Below are positions 35,218 through 47,600 of a DNA stretch of 64,000 nucleotides, piece by piece; positions within the stretch are counted from its first letter, which is position 1; every line of letters begins with the position of its first letter. The translations under genes and the position numbers were made by a program. The stretch is taken from assembly GCA_027422505.1 (NCBI GenBank), contig JAPQWV010000017.1:14943501-15007500 (forward strand), written 5' to 3'. The notes beneath the pieces are model-generated. The model saw only the letters and a program-made list of their open reading frames with translations, was not told the DNA's origin and searched no databases. Source of the DNA: Craterostigma plantagineum (lineage: Eukaryota; Streptophyta; Magnoliopsida; Lamiales; Linderniaceae).

Positions 35218-35520
35218 CATCCACGTTTTAAACCCGCCGTGGACTCATTAACATTTGTTACTTTTTCTTCGGAGTCATCAATTTTAGTAGGAGCATTAAC
35301 AGCCAGAACATGAGATTTAGTAACTCTTTTAGCATTAACAAAATCTTCTACCAATTGATTTACTAACTTTTTCGAAGGAATTATCATTTGAACTTCTAGT
35401 ATACTTGCTATGCACGAGGATCACAATGAGACAATGATAATTCATTCCAACTAATTTTTTTTCAGCGTTATTCATTTCCCCATAGTGTTGGAAAACTGAT
35501 TCATTTCCCCATATTTCAGA
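35218..35520 (-). pseudogene. Old copia element, part 2: integrase/RT linker
   Basis: The minus strand reads NESVFPTLWGNE-like sequence, then MIIPSKKLVNQL, VNAKRVTKSHVLAVNAP and AGLKRG, where it is cut by the SIRE-like LTR. The reading continues on the far side at 19500 (GRQIDSKDK). This is the variable linker between copia integrase and RT. Confidence 0.85.
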
Positions 35521-35805
35521 GATTTTTTTATTTTTTTAAAATTAATTTCTGACAATGCGCCAGGTCGGATTATTTTAACGACGTGGCATTTCTGCAAAAC
35601 GGGCATGTCATCGGTCTGGCGCCACGTCAGTTTGCCGGTATAAAAAATCGGTCCCTTGCGTGGCACGTGATGTATTTTAGGGAAAAATCATGTATAATGT
35701 CTATAAATTGCACGATTTTAAATCTCCCCTATAATGCCACACCCTAAATTAGCGATCCCTATAATGCCACACCCCCTAAGTTACGAGACCAATAAAATAA
35801 TTAAG
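35521..35805. mobile_element. Unclassified non-coding insertion in the old copia element
   Basis: Copia homology stops after YLEPKTGNLIKA (about 35805, minus strand) and resumes at NESVF (about 35515). The about 285 bp between them are unrelated and include two near copies of CCTATAATGCCACACCC. ATTCATTTCCCCATA occurs twice beside its left edge (35472 and 35502). No TIRs were identified. Confidence 0.5.
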
Positions 35806-36740
35806 CCTTAATTAAATTTCCAGTCTTTGGCTCAAGATATATAATTATAGATTTCAAAACCAACATAAATTCTCAAACTTCTTTGAAGTTCCATCTTTGT
35901 GTGTTGCGGTAGATTAAGTGGAACATAAACCACATATCCAAAAAAATTGAGATGGGAAATATTCAATTCTTGATCCTGAATCAACTGCATTGGGGTTATA
36001 GCCCATGATAGTGTGCTTGCCTAATGCAAATTAGAGCTATCGCATTCAAAATAGCATGACCACTAACAGAATTTTGAGATTCGCTCTCATAAGTAATGGC
36101 CGAGCAATTAATTGTAAGCATCTTATAAATGATTCTGCAAGACCTTTTCGTATATATAAGCTATTGGATGTTCAAGAGTTATCCAAGTTGACATGCAATA
36201 ATATCAACTTGTGAACAAAATTCACTAACATTGTCAAGATGAAATGTCTTGACGGATACTTTGGAAAATAAGTGCGTAATCGAATCAATTCTCCTAATTT
36301 GCATACGTCAGGTTGCGAGCTGATAATAAGCGTACATTGTCCATCTCGTGGATGCATAAACTAAAATCATAAAATATTCAAACGGTCGAGAAGGTGGGTA
36401 AATAGGCCCACATATATCGCCATCGCCATGTATGAACTCCTAAAAAAATTTTAGAAGATTCATTTCTCATTTTAACGACAACCGAATAAGTAGTTTTGCT
36501 TGAGAACATCCATCTAAAGAGAATCGAAGTCTTTTATTATTCAAAGAATTACCATAAAAATTCTCAATAATCACATTATTATAGAACCCAGATGGCCCAA
36601 CCGAGGAGTAAGAAGATAATTTTGCCAACATGTCTTTCTTGCCAAAAATAATACTTGTAATATAAAGTGAGAAACCAAACATTGTGGTGTTTACCCTATG
36701 GACCAATTTAGTCTCACATGTATCCCATGAACAAATTTTG
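35806..36740 (-). pseudogene. Old copia element, part 1: pre-integrase and integrase core
   Basis: From right to left the minus strand shows a decayed pre-integrase block with ENFYGNSL, then CSQAKLLIRLS and GDICGPIYPPSRPFEYFM. STRWTMYAYY, KTFHLDNVSEFCSQ (integrase D and E region), GHAILNAIALICIR, LNISHLNFFGYVVYVPLN and SLRIYVGF follow. The order is that of Ty1/copia integrase. Stops and frame changes are frequent. To the right of 36740 homology ends and gag is missing. Confidence 0.88.
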
Positions 36741-36932
36741 TTCCGGATGTTGTTGATGTTGAACCAGTTTAGTCCTTGTTAGTGTTGCTGTTAATTTGTA
36801 TGGTAAATGCCACGTAGCGACACCTGATTGGTCTGACCTAAAATAATAAAATTATTATTTAAATTGAAAGAAGTCTTCTCAAAGAAAAAAAAAGAAAAAA
36901 AACAAATAGAATTAAAATAAAATAAAGAAATA
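36741..36932. other. Non-coding sequence
   Basis: This contains ACCAATTTAGTCTCACATGT and a related AACCAGTTTAGTCCTTGTTA, then ATGCCACGTAGCGACACC. Words like these recur in plant non-autonomous elements, but no ends could be defined. Confidence 0.4.
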
Positions 36933-36934
36933 TA

Positions 36935-37177
36935 CTACCTCCGTCCCACTAATTTTATCACATTTTTCCATTTCGGGCGTCCCACTAATTTTATCACCTT
37001 TCCTTATTTAGCAAAAAAACTATCACAAACAATCGATATAATAATATTAAATATTCTTAAAAGACGTGTTACAATATACACTTTATTACCTTTTAATTGT
37101 ACTATATTATTATAATAATTTCACCTTAATTTACGTGCCCGACAACTAATGTGATAAAGTTACCGGGACGGAGGTAG
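36935..37177. mobile_element. Stowaway-type (Tc1/mariner) MITE
   Basis: The terminal inverted repeats CTACCTCCGTCCC and GGGACGGAGGTAG are the Stowaway signature, each flanked by TA. At about 243 bp it is in the family's size range. A second internal GTCCCACTAATTTTATCAC copy lies near 36980. Confidence 0.93.
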
Positions 37178-37179
37178 TA

Positions 37180-37555
37180 TTAAAAGATAAACTTAAAAGA
37201 ATAAAAATGAGAGAATAAAAATGTATCAAAAATAAAATATATTATATAAAATTAAAAGTAAAAAAACAAAGAAAGAATTTTGAACTGATTCTAAAAATAT
37301 CATCATCATTCGTCACTTTCTCTCCACATAGTTGCAACTGAAAACTTTCTAATAATTATTGAAAAATAGTTGCTTACATATTTTAAATCTTGCAGATAGA
37401 GCTTTTGAAAGAATAATCGTCTTTGATGTTCGTAGCTCAAGCTAGTCCACAAGACATGAGGGTATTTGATCATCAGATACTCACCTTTCTACCTCTCGTC
37501 AAGATTGTGACAGGGAAATATCATTGCTACGAATTCGAGTTTTGCAAGGTTAGCC
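37180..37555. other. Non-coding AT-rich spacer
   Basis: No ORF or repeat was recognised between the Stowaway MITE and the CACTA-like terminus. Confidence 0.5.
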
Positions 37556-38039
37556 ATCACTAATACAAAATAACACATGGGCGACGGTTTTATATGCTCA
37601 TAGGCGATGGTTTCGAGGCGTCGCCTACCGCACCGACACCCATGTATTGACAAATAGGTGACAGTTTCGAAACAGTTGCACTTTGTTCCGTTATGGGCGA
37701 AGGTACCTACAAACCGTTGCCCGTACTTCTAAAAATGTTTTTTTCACTACAAACTGTCGCCTATACCGTCTTTCGGCAACGATTATATCTAAGAACCGTC
37801 GCCCATACTCCACTTTGGGCGACGGTGTTTGGGTAACCGACACTATGTTTTAATTTGATATATATTTTTGTCGTTTTTCGTTATCCCGACAAACCTATTT
37901 CAAACGAAACATTTCAACACAACAGTCAACCCAACACTTAACCCAATAAGCAAACATAAAATTCAACTAATCGAACTTCATAAAATTGAACAATAAGTTC
38001 AATTCAACAATATACACAATCACATATAAAGCAAACGTC

Positions 38040-41015
38040 TAACTCAAGATACAAATTTCATTGAAGTATTCTGCCCACAATTCTCGAACTTCTTCCACCA
38101 ATTTCTCGTCATAAGTGATGCCCTTAGTACCTATATCGTTGAAAAGAATACCTGTTTCAAATTAAAACATTTAAACATTATACGTATCTACTGAAAACTT
38201 TGAAACATTCTCAAATTTACAAAGTTATAGCACTACAAAATATATCGTTTCTAGTCGGGAATTAGCGGCACTTCCAACTACTACTGACTATGATTTTTTA
38301 GTCGGCAAAGTCACATCCGACTAACATGGTAATCGGTAGGCTCTGTTGTCGAAGTTTTTCTTCTTAATTATTTTTTAGTTGGTAGTATAGTAGTCGGCAG
38401 TGGCAGTTTCTGATTTTTTACTATTAATAAATAAACTACATTTGTTATCAATCAATTAAATTTTAAAATTATTTTATAAAAGATATTAAAACAACTAAAA
38501 AATTATATATATGCCATCCAACATTCAACACAAAGAATCCAATACATAAAATAAAAAATCGAGAACTTGAAACCGGTCTTGGTTTGTAACTAAGGACAAT
38601 CCCCACAGACATATCTCATCCAACGATTTCCATATCAAAATCCGGTGTAAGGGCTGTAACCTCTATTCTCGATGCCCTTCAATGCCTCTGTTCAAAGGCG
38701 CGAACTTGCCATTGATGGAGTTTTCAAGTTTAGCTTGCTTCATTCAGATTCTTTTGGGTCGCATATCAAATTGCCACCTTTAGTTTCTGCTTCAATCACG
38801 TCGACGGTGGCATCGGTCACTGAGTAGAGTGCACCGGGAATTTGTTTTCAGTATTGTGAGTCTTAAAAACTTGCACATCGAGTAGAAATATAAACTTATA
38901 TGACATGAGTTTGGAGGGCTCACGATCCGTATTTGACAAGTATTTTGCTGCTATCAAATGGGATGATTGGAGAGCTGCTGCCAAATACTCTTTCGCCTCT
39001 CAACTTCCAAGCAAGACAAGAACCTCCACCCCGTGAGTCGCTACAAATGTCCGCTTGTTATAAGTCTTCAACAAGAAGAGAAACAAAAAAGGAATATAAC
39101 ATGGAATACTTTACTGAACATCCAACAACACAAAGTAATGCTTACAAGTAAGATGTCAATAGGAAGGCACGCCTCCTAACGCACTTCGAGAAACTTACCT
39201 GGTCATGAAGAAAACATCAATCAGATATAGATTTAACAATACTGTGAGCAGCGATGAGTGGTGGGACGAGAAACGAACAGTTAATGGAGGCCGGCAAAAA
39301 CTTGAAAGAAAGAAGAGAGGAAACTACAAAACTCAGTTTACAACAACCTAAGACGTGTCAACAACATTATCAGCAAAACAGACGCACAAACAATCAAATG
39401 AGTGTCAACATCTCCTAAGTTAAAAAATAACCATTACAAATAATTGAAAAGGTGTGTTTCATATATTTAATGGGAGATACTCAAAATGAACAGAAGAAAG
39501 AAATATGAGAGACGCGTGATTTACCGATCAGGTACTAAAGCCAGCTAGCTTGGACGAACCAGCGAGCAACAGGCAGTAAATAGTGTGGCGACGACCACCT
39601 GCTCCTAGTGAACAGCAAGAAGGAACCCCGGGCAGCGGGCGACCAACGGCGAGGCAGACATCCCCAGAATCGGCAACTAGTGCGACAACGACCCTGGGTG
39701 CCGAATGGCGAGCGCGACGGAGCTGCTGGCTACCGCAGTGAAGAACAATGACCAGAGACTGCGTTTTGCAAGCGAAGATATTTCTTTATTAGATTTTGCG
39801 ATGAAACGGACGCTTGAAACAAAGGGATAAGTGTTGAGTTTAGGCATTTTTATTACAGAATACAGTTGTAGTCGGAAGAGTCATATCTGTGGTCGGTAAA
39901 TTAGAAAAGCAACTAGACTTTAGCCAGTCGAGAAAATTTTTGTGTAGTCGGAAGGCCTTAAATATACCGACTAACACTCCGTAGTCGGTATATTGTAGTC
40001 GCTCGTAGACTGTTCTTTGTAGTGGCCCCCGATTACTCCTATAAGACCATACATAAATCGCATGACGTCAAAAGCCACACAATTCACTACCCGTCAGTTG
40101 TTGATGACGCTAAATTTTAAACAAAATGTATGTTAATTCTATATCATCAAAATGCTAAAATATTCCATACTTTAAAGATTATAAAAACAAGCGTAACCTT
40201 GGATGCCTTCCAACTTGTAGCCTTCTGCTTTTGAATTGAACTATGCATAGTCGCCATCCTTAATACCCTGAAAATCGAAAGAATGTAACAAGATTTTTTA
40301 ATTCGATAATATGAAGTTTATTACCTTATAAAAACTAAGATGTTTCTATGATGTCGTATCAATATGCATCTAACGGTGACCCTTGGTGCCACAGGATCGA
40401 ACACAACCACGTCCTCCGTAAAGTCGATGACCAACAATATCTTATGATCGCTAAGTAAACATATAAATTATCATGTTAAAGTATATATATGACAGAATCT
40501 ATTAATCTATGACAAATCGATTATATAATTACCTTTGAAAATAAGGAGAACAAAAATTATTGCACGTCGTATACGAACTTCTAAAAGCTTCGGTCAAGTA
40601 GTCAACTTCGCTGTTGGCACTCTCAAATAGCATGCAATCTAGACGATTAAAGTTGATATGCCTGGGACGCATGAAGATACCTACAATCATGTTTTAATAC
40701 TAAGTAACTAACATATTAATTTTAAATCAAAAATTAACATACCTCATGAAAAGCCGAAGGACCGTAGAATCCAAACTGACACGTCGGAATACGTTCTGTC
40801 GTTGGTCATAAAACAAGAATTGCATCCATAATTGTAATACACATCCTTCATGTCATAGGTGAACGATGCATGTAATTGATCCTGACGGGATACGGTGGAG
40901 TCGAATAAAACTGACGGTGATCATCCAGACTATTAACCATTCTCTTATCAAGGCTTGCAATATCATCTTCCTTTGCCACATTTGATGTCTTGATTGGAGA
41001 CTTCCCTTTTCGCAT
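38040..41015 (-). pseudogene. ULP1-like (C48) protease of the CACTA-like element, interrupted
   Basis: Exon-like blocks on the minus strand: MRKGKSPIKTSNVAKEDD (40850-41010); RLDCMLFESANSEVDYLTEA (40560-40660); DHKILLVIDFTEDVVVFDP (40380-40455), which resembles the HW...VID..EDVV..LDP block of plant transposon ULP1 proteins; EGYKLEGIQG (40200); DVMRFMYGLIG (40030-40070), matching the region after the catalytic Cys. The tail GILFNDIGTKGITYDEKL with LWAEYFNEI lies at 38040-38155, beyond the inner CACTA element. AT-rich gaps with splice-like ends separate the blocks. A catalytic Cys was not seen. Confidence 0.6.
38231..40024. mobile_element. Non-autonomous CACTA element
   Basis: It starts CACTACAAAATATATCG and ends CTGTTCTTTGTAGTG. 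Both ends are lined with TAGTCGG/CCGACTA subterminal repeats (for example 38255, 38302, 38391 and 39870, 39947, 39966, 39981). It is 1.79 kb with no transposase. The 3-bp flanks (TAG, GCC) do not match. It splits the ULP1 coding region of the surrounding element, so it is the younger of the two. Confidence 0.85.
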
Positions 41016-41019
41016 GTAA

Positions 41020-43717
41020 TGTAATACCCGAGTCCCGTAAGTAAGCCGGTCAATAAATTTGCACACATATTATTGTGTTTACATGACAGCATATTACGTG
41101 TTTATTTATATGTGTTAATACGATAACTGACTTGGTAGAAAATTTGAGTAGAACTTAGAATTAACTTAAATAGGATAGATTCCGTATAAAAATAGGAATG
41201 CTAAAATATTTAATTCTTGATAGGAATTAGCTATAAGGATTTACAAGTCTCCAAGTATATGAATATCAACGGGCAAAACATATTGCTATACGAATTAATA
41301 GAAGAAGATTTAAAGACTAAGAATTATTTGTATGTAGCATCGATGACTTAGCTATAAAGGAAAATTAAAAAAATCAATAGAATAATACTTATTACATGAA
41401 CTTAGATGAGGATCAACTAAGTATTGATGTCATTTAGGTATTTCCACATGCAAAGTATAGTTGAAATAAGCAAGAGCAAACTTATTCATATCAAAAGGAA
41501 GCTCACGAAAACATAGTGTAAGAAAGAAGGAAGAATAAGAACAGATCGAACTAAGCTAAGGAAAAAGGGTATACTTTCTCACTTTAATTTTATGTTTTAT
41601 TCCTATGGTAACATGTTCTAGGAATGGTTAGGCTAGACCCGAAAGTACATATGGTTAGGGTTTTGTACAAGTTAAAGTTCGATAGTTTTTTAAAATAATT
41701 AAAACTCTTAAGATATGCAAACTGTACTTGAAAAGCTTAAGTTCAAGGGTTTTAAGTATAAAATAATACTAACATGGTTGCTTGAGATTTGTGTATGTTA
41801 CGTTTGGAAAGATTTATAAGGTTGAAATCATGTTCAAGAACAAGAAAGCGAGTTCGAGCAACTGAAGTCAGAACTTTCGATCGAATGTAACAAGCCACAT
41901 GAACTCTCGGGAGATTTTAGGCTGAAAAAATTTGAATAAGCTGAATCGGACGTATGGCGATGAACATTAAATAAAGATTTTTTGCCGCATGTTATAATGT
42001 TTAAGTAATTAAGAATCGGGCTTAAAGGAATTCGGCGATTTTGAAATTAAGTAACATTAGGTTTCGACCGAAACTAGGGTTTTCCTAACATAACCTAACT
42101 TTAAACTAAGAACTAAATAAACTCTCGGCGAATCTGGAGCTCGGGCTATGAAAGGTACAATTACAAGATCGAAATCGGGTGATTGGGAGCTATATGATCG
42201 AGCGAATTGGAGTGTGGATAATCGGGCGACTTGAAACAACTCGGCGAATGTAAGCTTCGATTGGGCGATGTTGAAAGCCTAGGAATCGGGCGAATGAGCT
42301 GTAAAATGTGGACTTTTGCCGAGCCATCTAAGACCTGATCCACATGGAGTCGGATGCTTTGAAGCTTGGAAGGATCTGCTGACACTAGTTCAATCGAAAC
42401 TTAAGTCTACTTATGATCGGGCAATCGAAGAAAGCAAACACTTTCGCCGATATTTATATGACTTAGGGTTAACCCGACATTGACCAAGGTTTAAGTAAAC
42501 TATCGGCGAAGGTGGGTTTCGATGCATGACAAGTCGGGCGACATTTAAACGCAGATGATCGGACGAATCTGATGTCCAAGCAGAACCAACTTTCGTCATG
42601 CCTATATGCTACGATCTAATATTGACTTAACCTAGACTAGAAATCGAGTGACTTAGGGTTTATAGCAAAGTAGCATAGTCGAATAAATTTATTTCAGCAT
42701 AGTTATCTAATTTAGGTATTATACTGATATTACAATAGTTTTTGTCTAAGAAACGAACAGTAGGAATTTCCCAAGGCAGTGAATTAAATTAGCTTGGACG
42801 ACAGGTAAGTGGAGATTTCAACTACAACGCATAAATTGGTTGTACAAGCATGGATTATAAGACTATATGCTTCTATGACATTACGTGAATTCTTACGTGA
42901 CGTAATTTGTTTGCTATATGTGATGACATGACATGCATGCTCATGCAGTTCACGTAAGCATGATCATATGCACGCACGACTTGCATGAGAGTCACTAAAC
43001 GAGAGCGTGCATGGTACAAGATCGCCTGAGAGCGATAGTTATTTGCCGATATGGGCATCTGATGTCGAGTCATAGTTGAGTCATGGCTATTTCTATTTCA
43101 CCATGACGACTCGATATGTCGTTGAATGTATACATATTGTTTCGCCAATGCCCTATTTGCGGTAGGTGCGTCCTGGAGGGTGCGACCTGAGGGAAAAAGC
43201 AACACCGAGGGTATCTCTGGTGTTGGTGACCTCGGAGTGGGCTACCAGCGTGAGCGTCCACGTGACAAATTAGACCACATTGGGATGTAATGACGCCTTA
43301 GGGAGAAATGTATACTGCGTACAAGGGTTAGCCACTCAGTGTGGGTATTGTCACTTATATCCATATTGGATCTAAGCTCCTTAATGGTGCGTAGCAAGGA
43401 TAGCCGAGGGCCCTGAATGAAATGAGAGTACAAGAATGATGTGAGAATTAGAAAGCATTGGCGCGGATGCCTTCGCAAATTACGACACGTGCATGACATG
43501 CATAATTTCCACTTACCGAGTTTTATAGCTCATCCATGTTTTTGTGTGTTGTAGGTTCACGCGATCACGGTAGGCCAACTTTTGAAGCTTTCGGGGACTT
43601 TTGAGGTGGAAGTGTGTACATGGATGCGACCTGTGTGGTGGACCGATAGATTGCTTTTCATACGCATGCGCACTCCTCCTATGTATTTAGGATCCAAAAA
43701 TTTTTTTGTATCGTACA
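41020..43717 (+). repeat. Gypsy LTR A (5' LTR of chromovirus-like element)
   Basis: It begins TGTAATACCCGAGTCCC, as does LTR B at 52831, and shares with LTR B the last kilobase, including GATCGCCTGAGAGCGAT and GTGTGTACATGGATGCGACC. The middle (42100-42600) is rich in TCGGGCGA words that LTR B lacks. The end at TCGTACA (43717) is set by comparison with LTR B (TTGTACA, 61641) and could extend to the palindrome centre. Confidence 0.8.
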
Positions 43718-44062
43718 ATAAGATTTTCTTTATATAAAAGGAAAAATTTTATACGTATTTTCGAGCACCTTCTATTTTATATTTCAATAGTCACGTAAAT
43801 TAGTATCGGAAATGAGTAGTAGATGGCGGGGCGCCACAGGGGTCAGGGGTCTGTGGCGCCCCGCCATCTACTACTCATTTCCGATACTAGTTTACGTGAC
43901 TATTGAAATATAAAATAGAAGTTGCTCGAAAATGCCTATAAAATTTTTCCTTTTATATAAAGGAAATCTTATTGTACGATACAAAAAAATTTTTGGATCC
44001 TAAATACATAGGAGGAGTGCGCATGCGTATGAAAAGCAATCTATCGGCCGTCCATGTACACA
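43613..44062. repeat. Large palindrome spanning the LTR end
   Basis: Arms of about 220 bp run outward from an 11-bp centre (GGGTCAGGGGT, 43840-43850), flanked by GGCGCCACAG and CTGTGGCGCC. The right arm repeats, inverted, the last about 100 bp of LTR A plus the following 120 bp, with a few differences and a deletion of about 17 bp near its outer end. Confidence 0.93.
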
Positions 44063-44108
44063 CACTCAAAAGAACGGAAGCGGCCTTGCTCGTAAATTCT
44101 ATGTTTCT

Positions 44109-45190
44109 ATGAATTTGGTTGTGTTGCATGATTTATTAGCCTTAGGGACTATTAGGGTAAGAGTGGAAAAGGGTAAAACAAAAGGAGAGGGTAGTGGAAG
44201 TTCCAGTCGGGGCAAGGAACCTGAGGCATCAACTGATAATAGCGACACGACGATTATTCAGCTTACCGAGTTAGTTCGCCAACAATTCTATTAGATACAA
44301 GAATTAATTCAGCAACGGAACACTAGCGGACAATCAAGCAGCGAGCTTTCTCAGCTGAGAGAGTCGAGATAATCAGGGAAAAGTTTCGCAAACTTAATCC
44401 CCCAACATTCGAAGATGCCATCGACCCGACTTCGGTTGAAGATTGGCTCCGAACTTTAGAAAGTATGTTCCAATACAGCCGTATCCCCGAGGAAGAGAAA
44501 GTTTTGTGCGCGGCTTTCCTGCTAAGGGGGAGCACAAGTCATTGGTGGGATACAATTCTAGCCTTCGAAGATCCAATAACCATGAGCTGCGAGCGTTTAA
44601 AGGACCTCTTTAGAAGCAAGTACTTCACCGTTACAACTGTCGAGATTTGCAACCGACATGGTGAGTACCGATGCGCTGAAGATTGAACGCTTCTTGGGTG
44701 GCCTAAAACCGGAACTCTATCGTGATGTGAATATGGCCGGACTTCAAGGAGCTACATACGCTCAAGTCGCAGAACGTACTTTAGTGGCCGAGCAAGCAGA
44801 GATCCGAATCATCCGAGCTCAGGAAGCAAATAAGTTCGTACAAGGACCGAAATGGGGTGAGGGCAACTCAAAGAAGTAGTTTGTTTCCAAGAACGCAAAG
44901 CCTAACTTTCAGAACGTACCCGGACCACCCCAACAGCACAACTTAAATCAGGGGAGACCCCCACCAACAATACCAGTATGCCCGAGATGTGCTCGTCGAC
45001 ATCTGGGCATATGTTTTTCACAGAACGCGAACTGTTTCAAGTGTGGAAAGACATGCCACTTTTCTAATGCATGTCCGGAGAACACATCCGGATGTCAGGC
45101 GCTGAGTCAAGCCAGACCGCCGACGGTACCCACTCGAGTGTACACGCTCACTTCTGAGGAGGCGGATAACAACCCGTCAGTGGTGGCAGG
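44109..45190 (+). pseudogene. Gypsy gag (chromovirus-like) with CCHC knuckle
   Basis: After a Lys/Ser-rich start (MNLVVLHDLLALGTIRV) come decayed gag motifs in changing frames (FCAAFLLRGSTSHWWDTI near 44510, FLGGLKPELYRDV near 44695, YAQVAERTLVAEQAE near 44760). The knuckle CFKCGKTCHFSNAC follows at 45030-45070. Retrotrans_gag followed by one knuckle is normal for the family. At least three frame changes and a stop at 44294 inactivate it. Confidence 0.85.
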
Positions 45191-47600
45191 TACCCTACTT
45201 ATCCATCAAACCCCGACATGCATTCTAGTAAATTCAGGACCCACGTATTCACTTGCATCTACTTACTACGTGGCGAGATTCGGGTTACCCTAGCCAATCT
45301 AACTGCGAGTACTTTACCATTCCGTACGGGGCTTCGACGCGAACCAACCAGATCTTGCGTAATAGCCCGGTATTACTTAATGATAGGATGTTACCGATTG
45401 ACCTGATAGTCATTCCAATGAATGATTACGAAGTAATTCTTGGAATGGACTGGTTATCAAAGTATAAAGCAGTTATTGATTGCATCCGCAAGAGAGTCAC
45501 CTTTAACCTAGAGGTAACCGAACCATTTACCTTCATGGGAACAAATAAGCAGGGGATATTCCCAAGATTTCAGCATTGAAGGCGCGACACCTAATCAAGG
45601 CAGGATGTGAAGCCTACCTTGTTTTGCAATGACCTCGGAAGAATACTCATGCCCAAAGTTAGAAGAACGTCAAATTTCGAAATTAGAGGAAGTTCCAGTT
45701 GTACGAGAATTTCCCGACGTCTTTCCGGAAGACGTACCAGGACTCCCTCATGATCGTGAATTCAATTCGCGATTGACTGATGCCTGGAGCGGCACCAATA
45801 TAAAAAGTACCCTATCGATTAGCTCTAGCAGAACTAAAAGAAGTGAAGGAACAACTGGATGAATTACTACAGAAGGAATTCATTCAGCCCAGCTTCTCGC
45901 CATGGGGAGCACCGGTGCTGTTTGTGAAAAGAAAGACGGATCGATGCGGCTATGCATCGATTATAGAGAACTGAACAAGATCACTATCAAGAACAAATAT
46001 CCCCTACCGAGGATTGATGATTTATTTGACCAGTTACAAGGCGCCACCGTATTTTCAAAGATAGACTTGAGGTCGGGGTATCAGCTGGAGATTCGAGAAG
46101 AAGATGTCCCAAAGACTGCCTTCAGTACCCCTTATGGGCAGTATGAATTCTTAGTCATGCCTTTCGGGTTGACTAATGCACCGGCAGCGTTTATGGATCT
46201 AATGAACCCGGTATTTAAACAATTCTTGGATAAGTTTGTCATTGTCTTTATCGTTGTCATCCTTATCTATTCGACGACGCGAGAGGAGCATGAGCAGCAT
46301 TTGAAGATCGTCCTTGAGATATTACGAGAAAAGCAACTATATTCTAAGTTCAAGAAGTGTGACTTCTGGCTGGATCAAGTCGCATTTCTTGGACATCTGA
46401 TCTCTAGAGCTGGAATTTCTGTTGATCCCAACAAGATCGAGGCTATCAAAAATTGGCCCCAACCAACGAATGTAAAAGAAGTACGAAGCTTTCTTGGATT
46501 GGTAGGATACTATAGGAAATTCATCAAGGATTTCTCAAAGACTGCGTCAACTTTCATTGGGACGATGCCTGCGAACAATGTTTTCAAGAACTAAAGAGAC
46601 TACTTACTTCGGTCCCGGTCTTAACGATATTCACGGGAACCGGAGGATTCTCGGTATATAGTGATGCATCGAAGAACGGCTTAGGATGTGTCTTGATGCA
46701 AAATGGGAATGTAGTTGCATACGCCTCTCGACAGCTAAAGGAATACGAGAAGAATTATCCAACACATGACCTGGAGCTTGTCGCTGTGGTTTTCGCTCTC
46801 AATTTGGAGGCATTACTTGTAAGACGAGCGATGTGAGATCTTTACAGACCACAAGAGTCTGAAATACTTATTTACTCAGAAGGAATTAAACATGAGACAA
46901 CGATGATGGCTGGAATTAGTCAAGGACTACGATTGCGTGATTAACTACCACCCGGGAAAGGCGAACATAGTCACGGACGCGTTCAGCCGCAAAGCTGTAA
47001 ATGTGGAATTGCAAAGGCTCGAAGTAAAAGTAGTACAAATGGGTGAAGTTGAGGTGAAGCTGGCAGCATTAACTCTCCGCCTACATTAATGGAGCTGATT
47101 ACGAAAGCACAAGGGAATGGTGAATTTTATTTGAAGTTCGAAGAAACGCAAATGGAGCAAAAGCCATCTAATTTCGAAATGCGAGAAAGCGGGAGCTTGT
47201 ACTATAGAAATCGTTTGTTTGTTCCCAACGACGCAGAACTTTGGAAGATTATTATGACGGAAGCGCATACCACAATTTATTCCATACACCCCGGAGCTAC
47301 GAAAATGTATAGGGACGTACGAAACAACTATTGGTTGCCAGGAATGAAAAGAGAAATTGCGACATTTCATAAGTCAATTCCTGACGTGCCAACAAATGAA
47401 GGCAGAGCATCAACGACGGCGGGGACATTACAATTCCTACCAGTACCTAAGTGGAAGTGGGACCACATTACGATGGACTTCGTCGTCGGCTTACAAAAAA
47501 CCGTGAAGGGTCTCGATGTTCATACATTTGGTGTGATCCAGATCTCATCTACACTATTGTTGTGTTGACAAAACTGGCAGCTGCCATAAGCTTGCTGCAA
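45190..47600 (+). pseudogene. Gypsy pol: protease, RT, RNase H and start of integrase
   Basis: Protease is recognisable by ILVNSGPTYS (45225), where the family has an active-site Asp before Ser-Gly; here Asn. ILGMDWLSKYKAVIDC (45430) and VVREFPDVFPEDVPGLP (45690) follow. RT (45902-46594) has [32 protein letters not shown] and [18 protein letters not shown]. The catalytic pair is replaced: the frame reads FIVVILIYS where the family has two Asp. RNase H has [20 protein letters not shown] (46710-46770). The integrase N-region (47089-47568) lacks its zinc-binding Cys pair, and the core breaks off near 47600, soon after WDHITMDFV. The catalytic core and C-terminal part of integrase are absent. The RT motifs suggest a Tekay/Del-type chromovirus. 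Confidence 0.92.

Larger units (their letters stand above)
37556..41019 (-). mobile_element. CACTA-like DNA transposon remnant with ULP1-like gene
   Basis: The left end reads CACTAATACAAAATAACAC and is followed by subterminal repeats of GGGCGACGGTTT type in both orientations (37578, 37603, 37661, 37696, 37748, 37790, 37814), the usual CACTA arrangement. The minus strand encodes pieces of a ULP1-like cysteine protease. The right end is lost where the gypsy LTR begins at 41020. A smaller CACTA element sits inside (38231-40024). Confidence 0.7.

Noticed and set aside
19501..47600. Endogenous pararetrovirus or other viral copy
   Set aside because: All RT, protease and integrase motifs fit copia, gypsy or LINE families; no movement-protein or coat-protein motif was seen.
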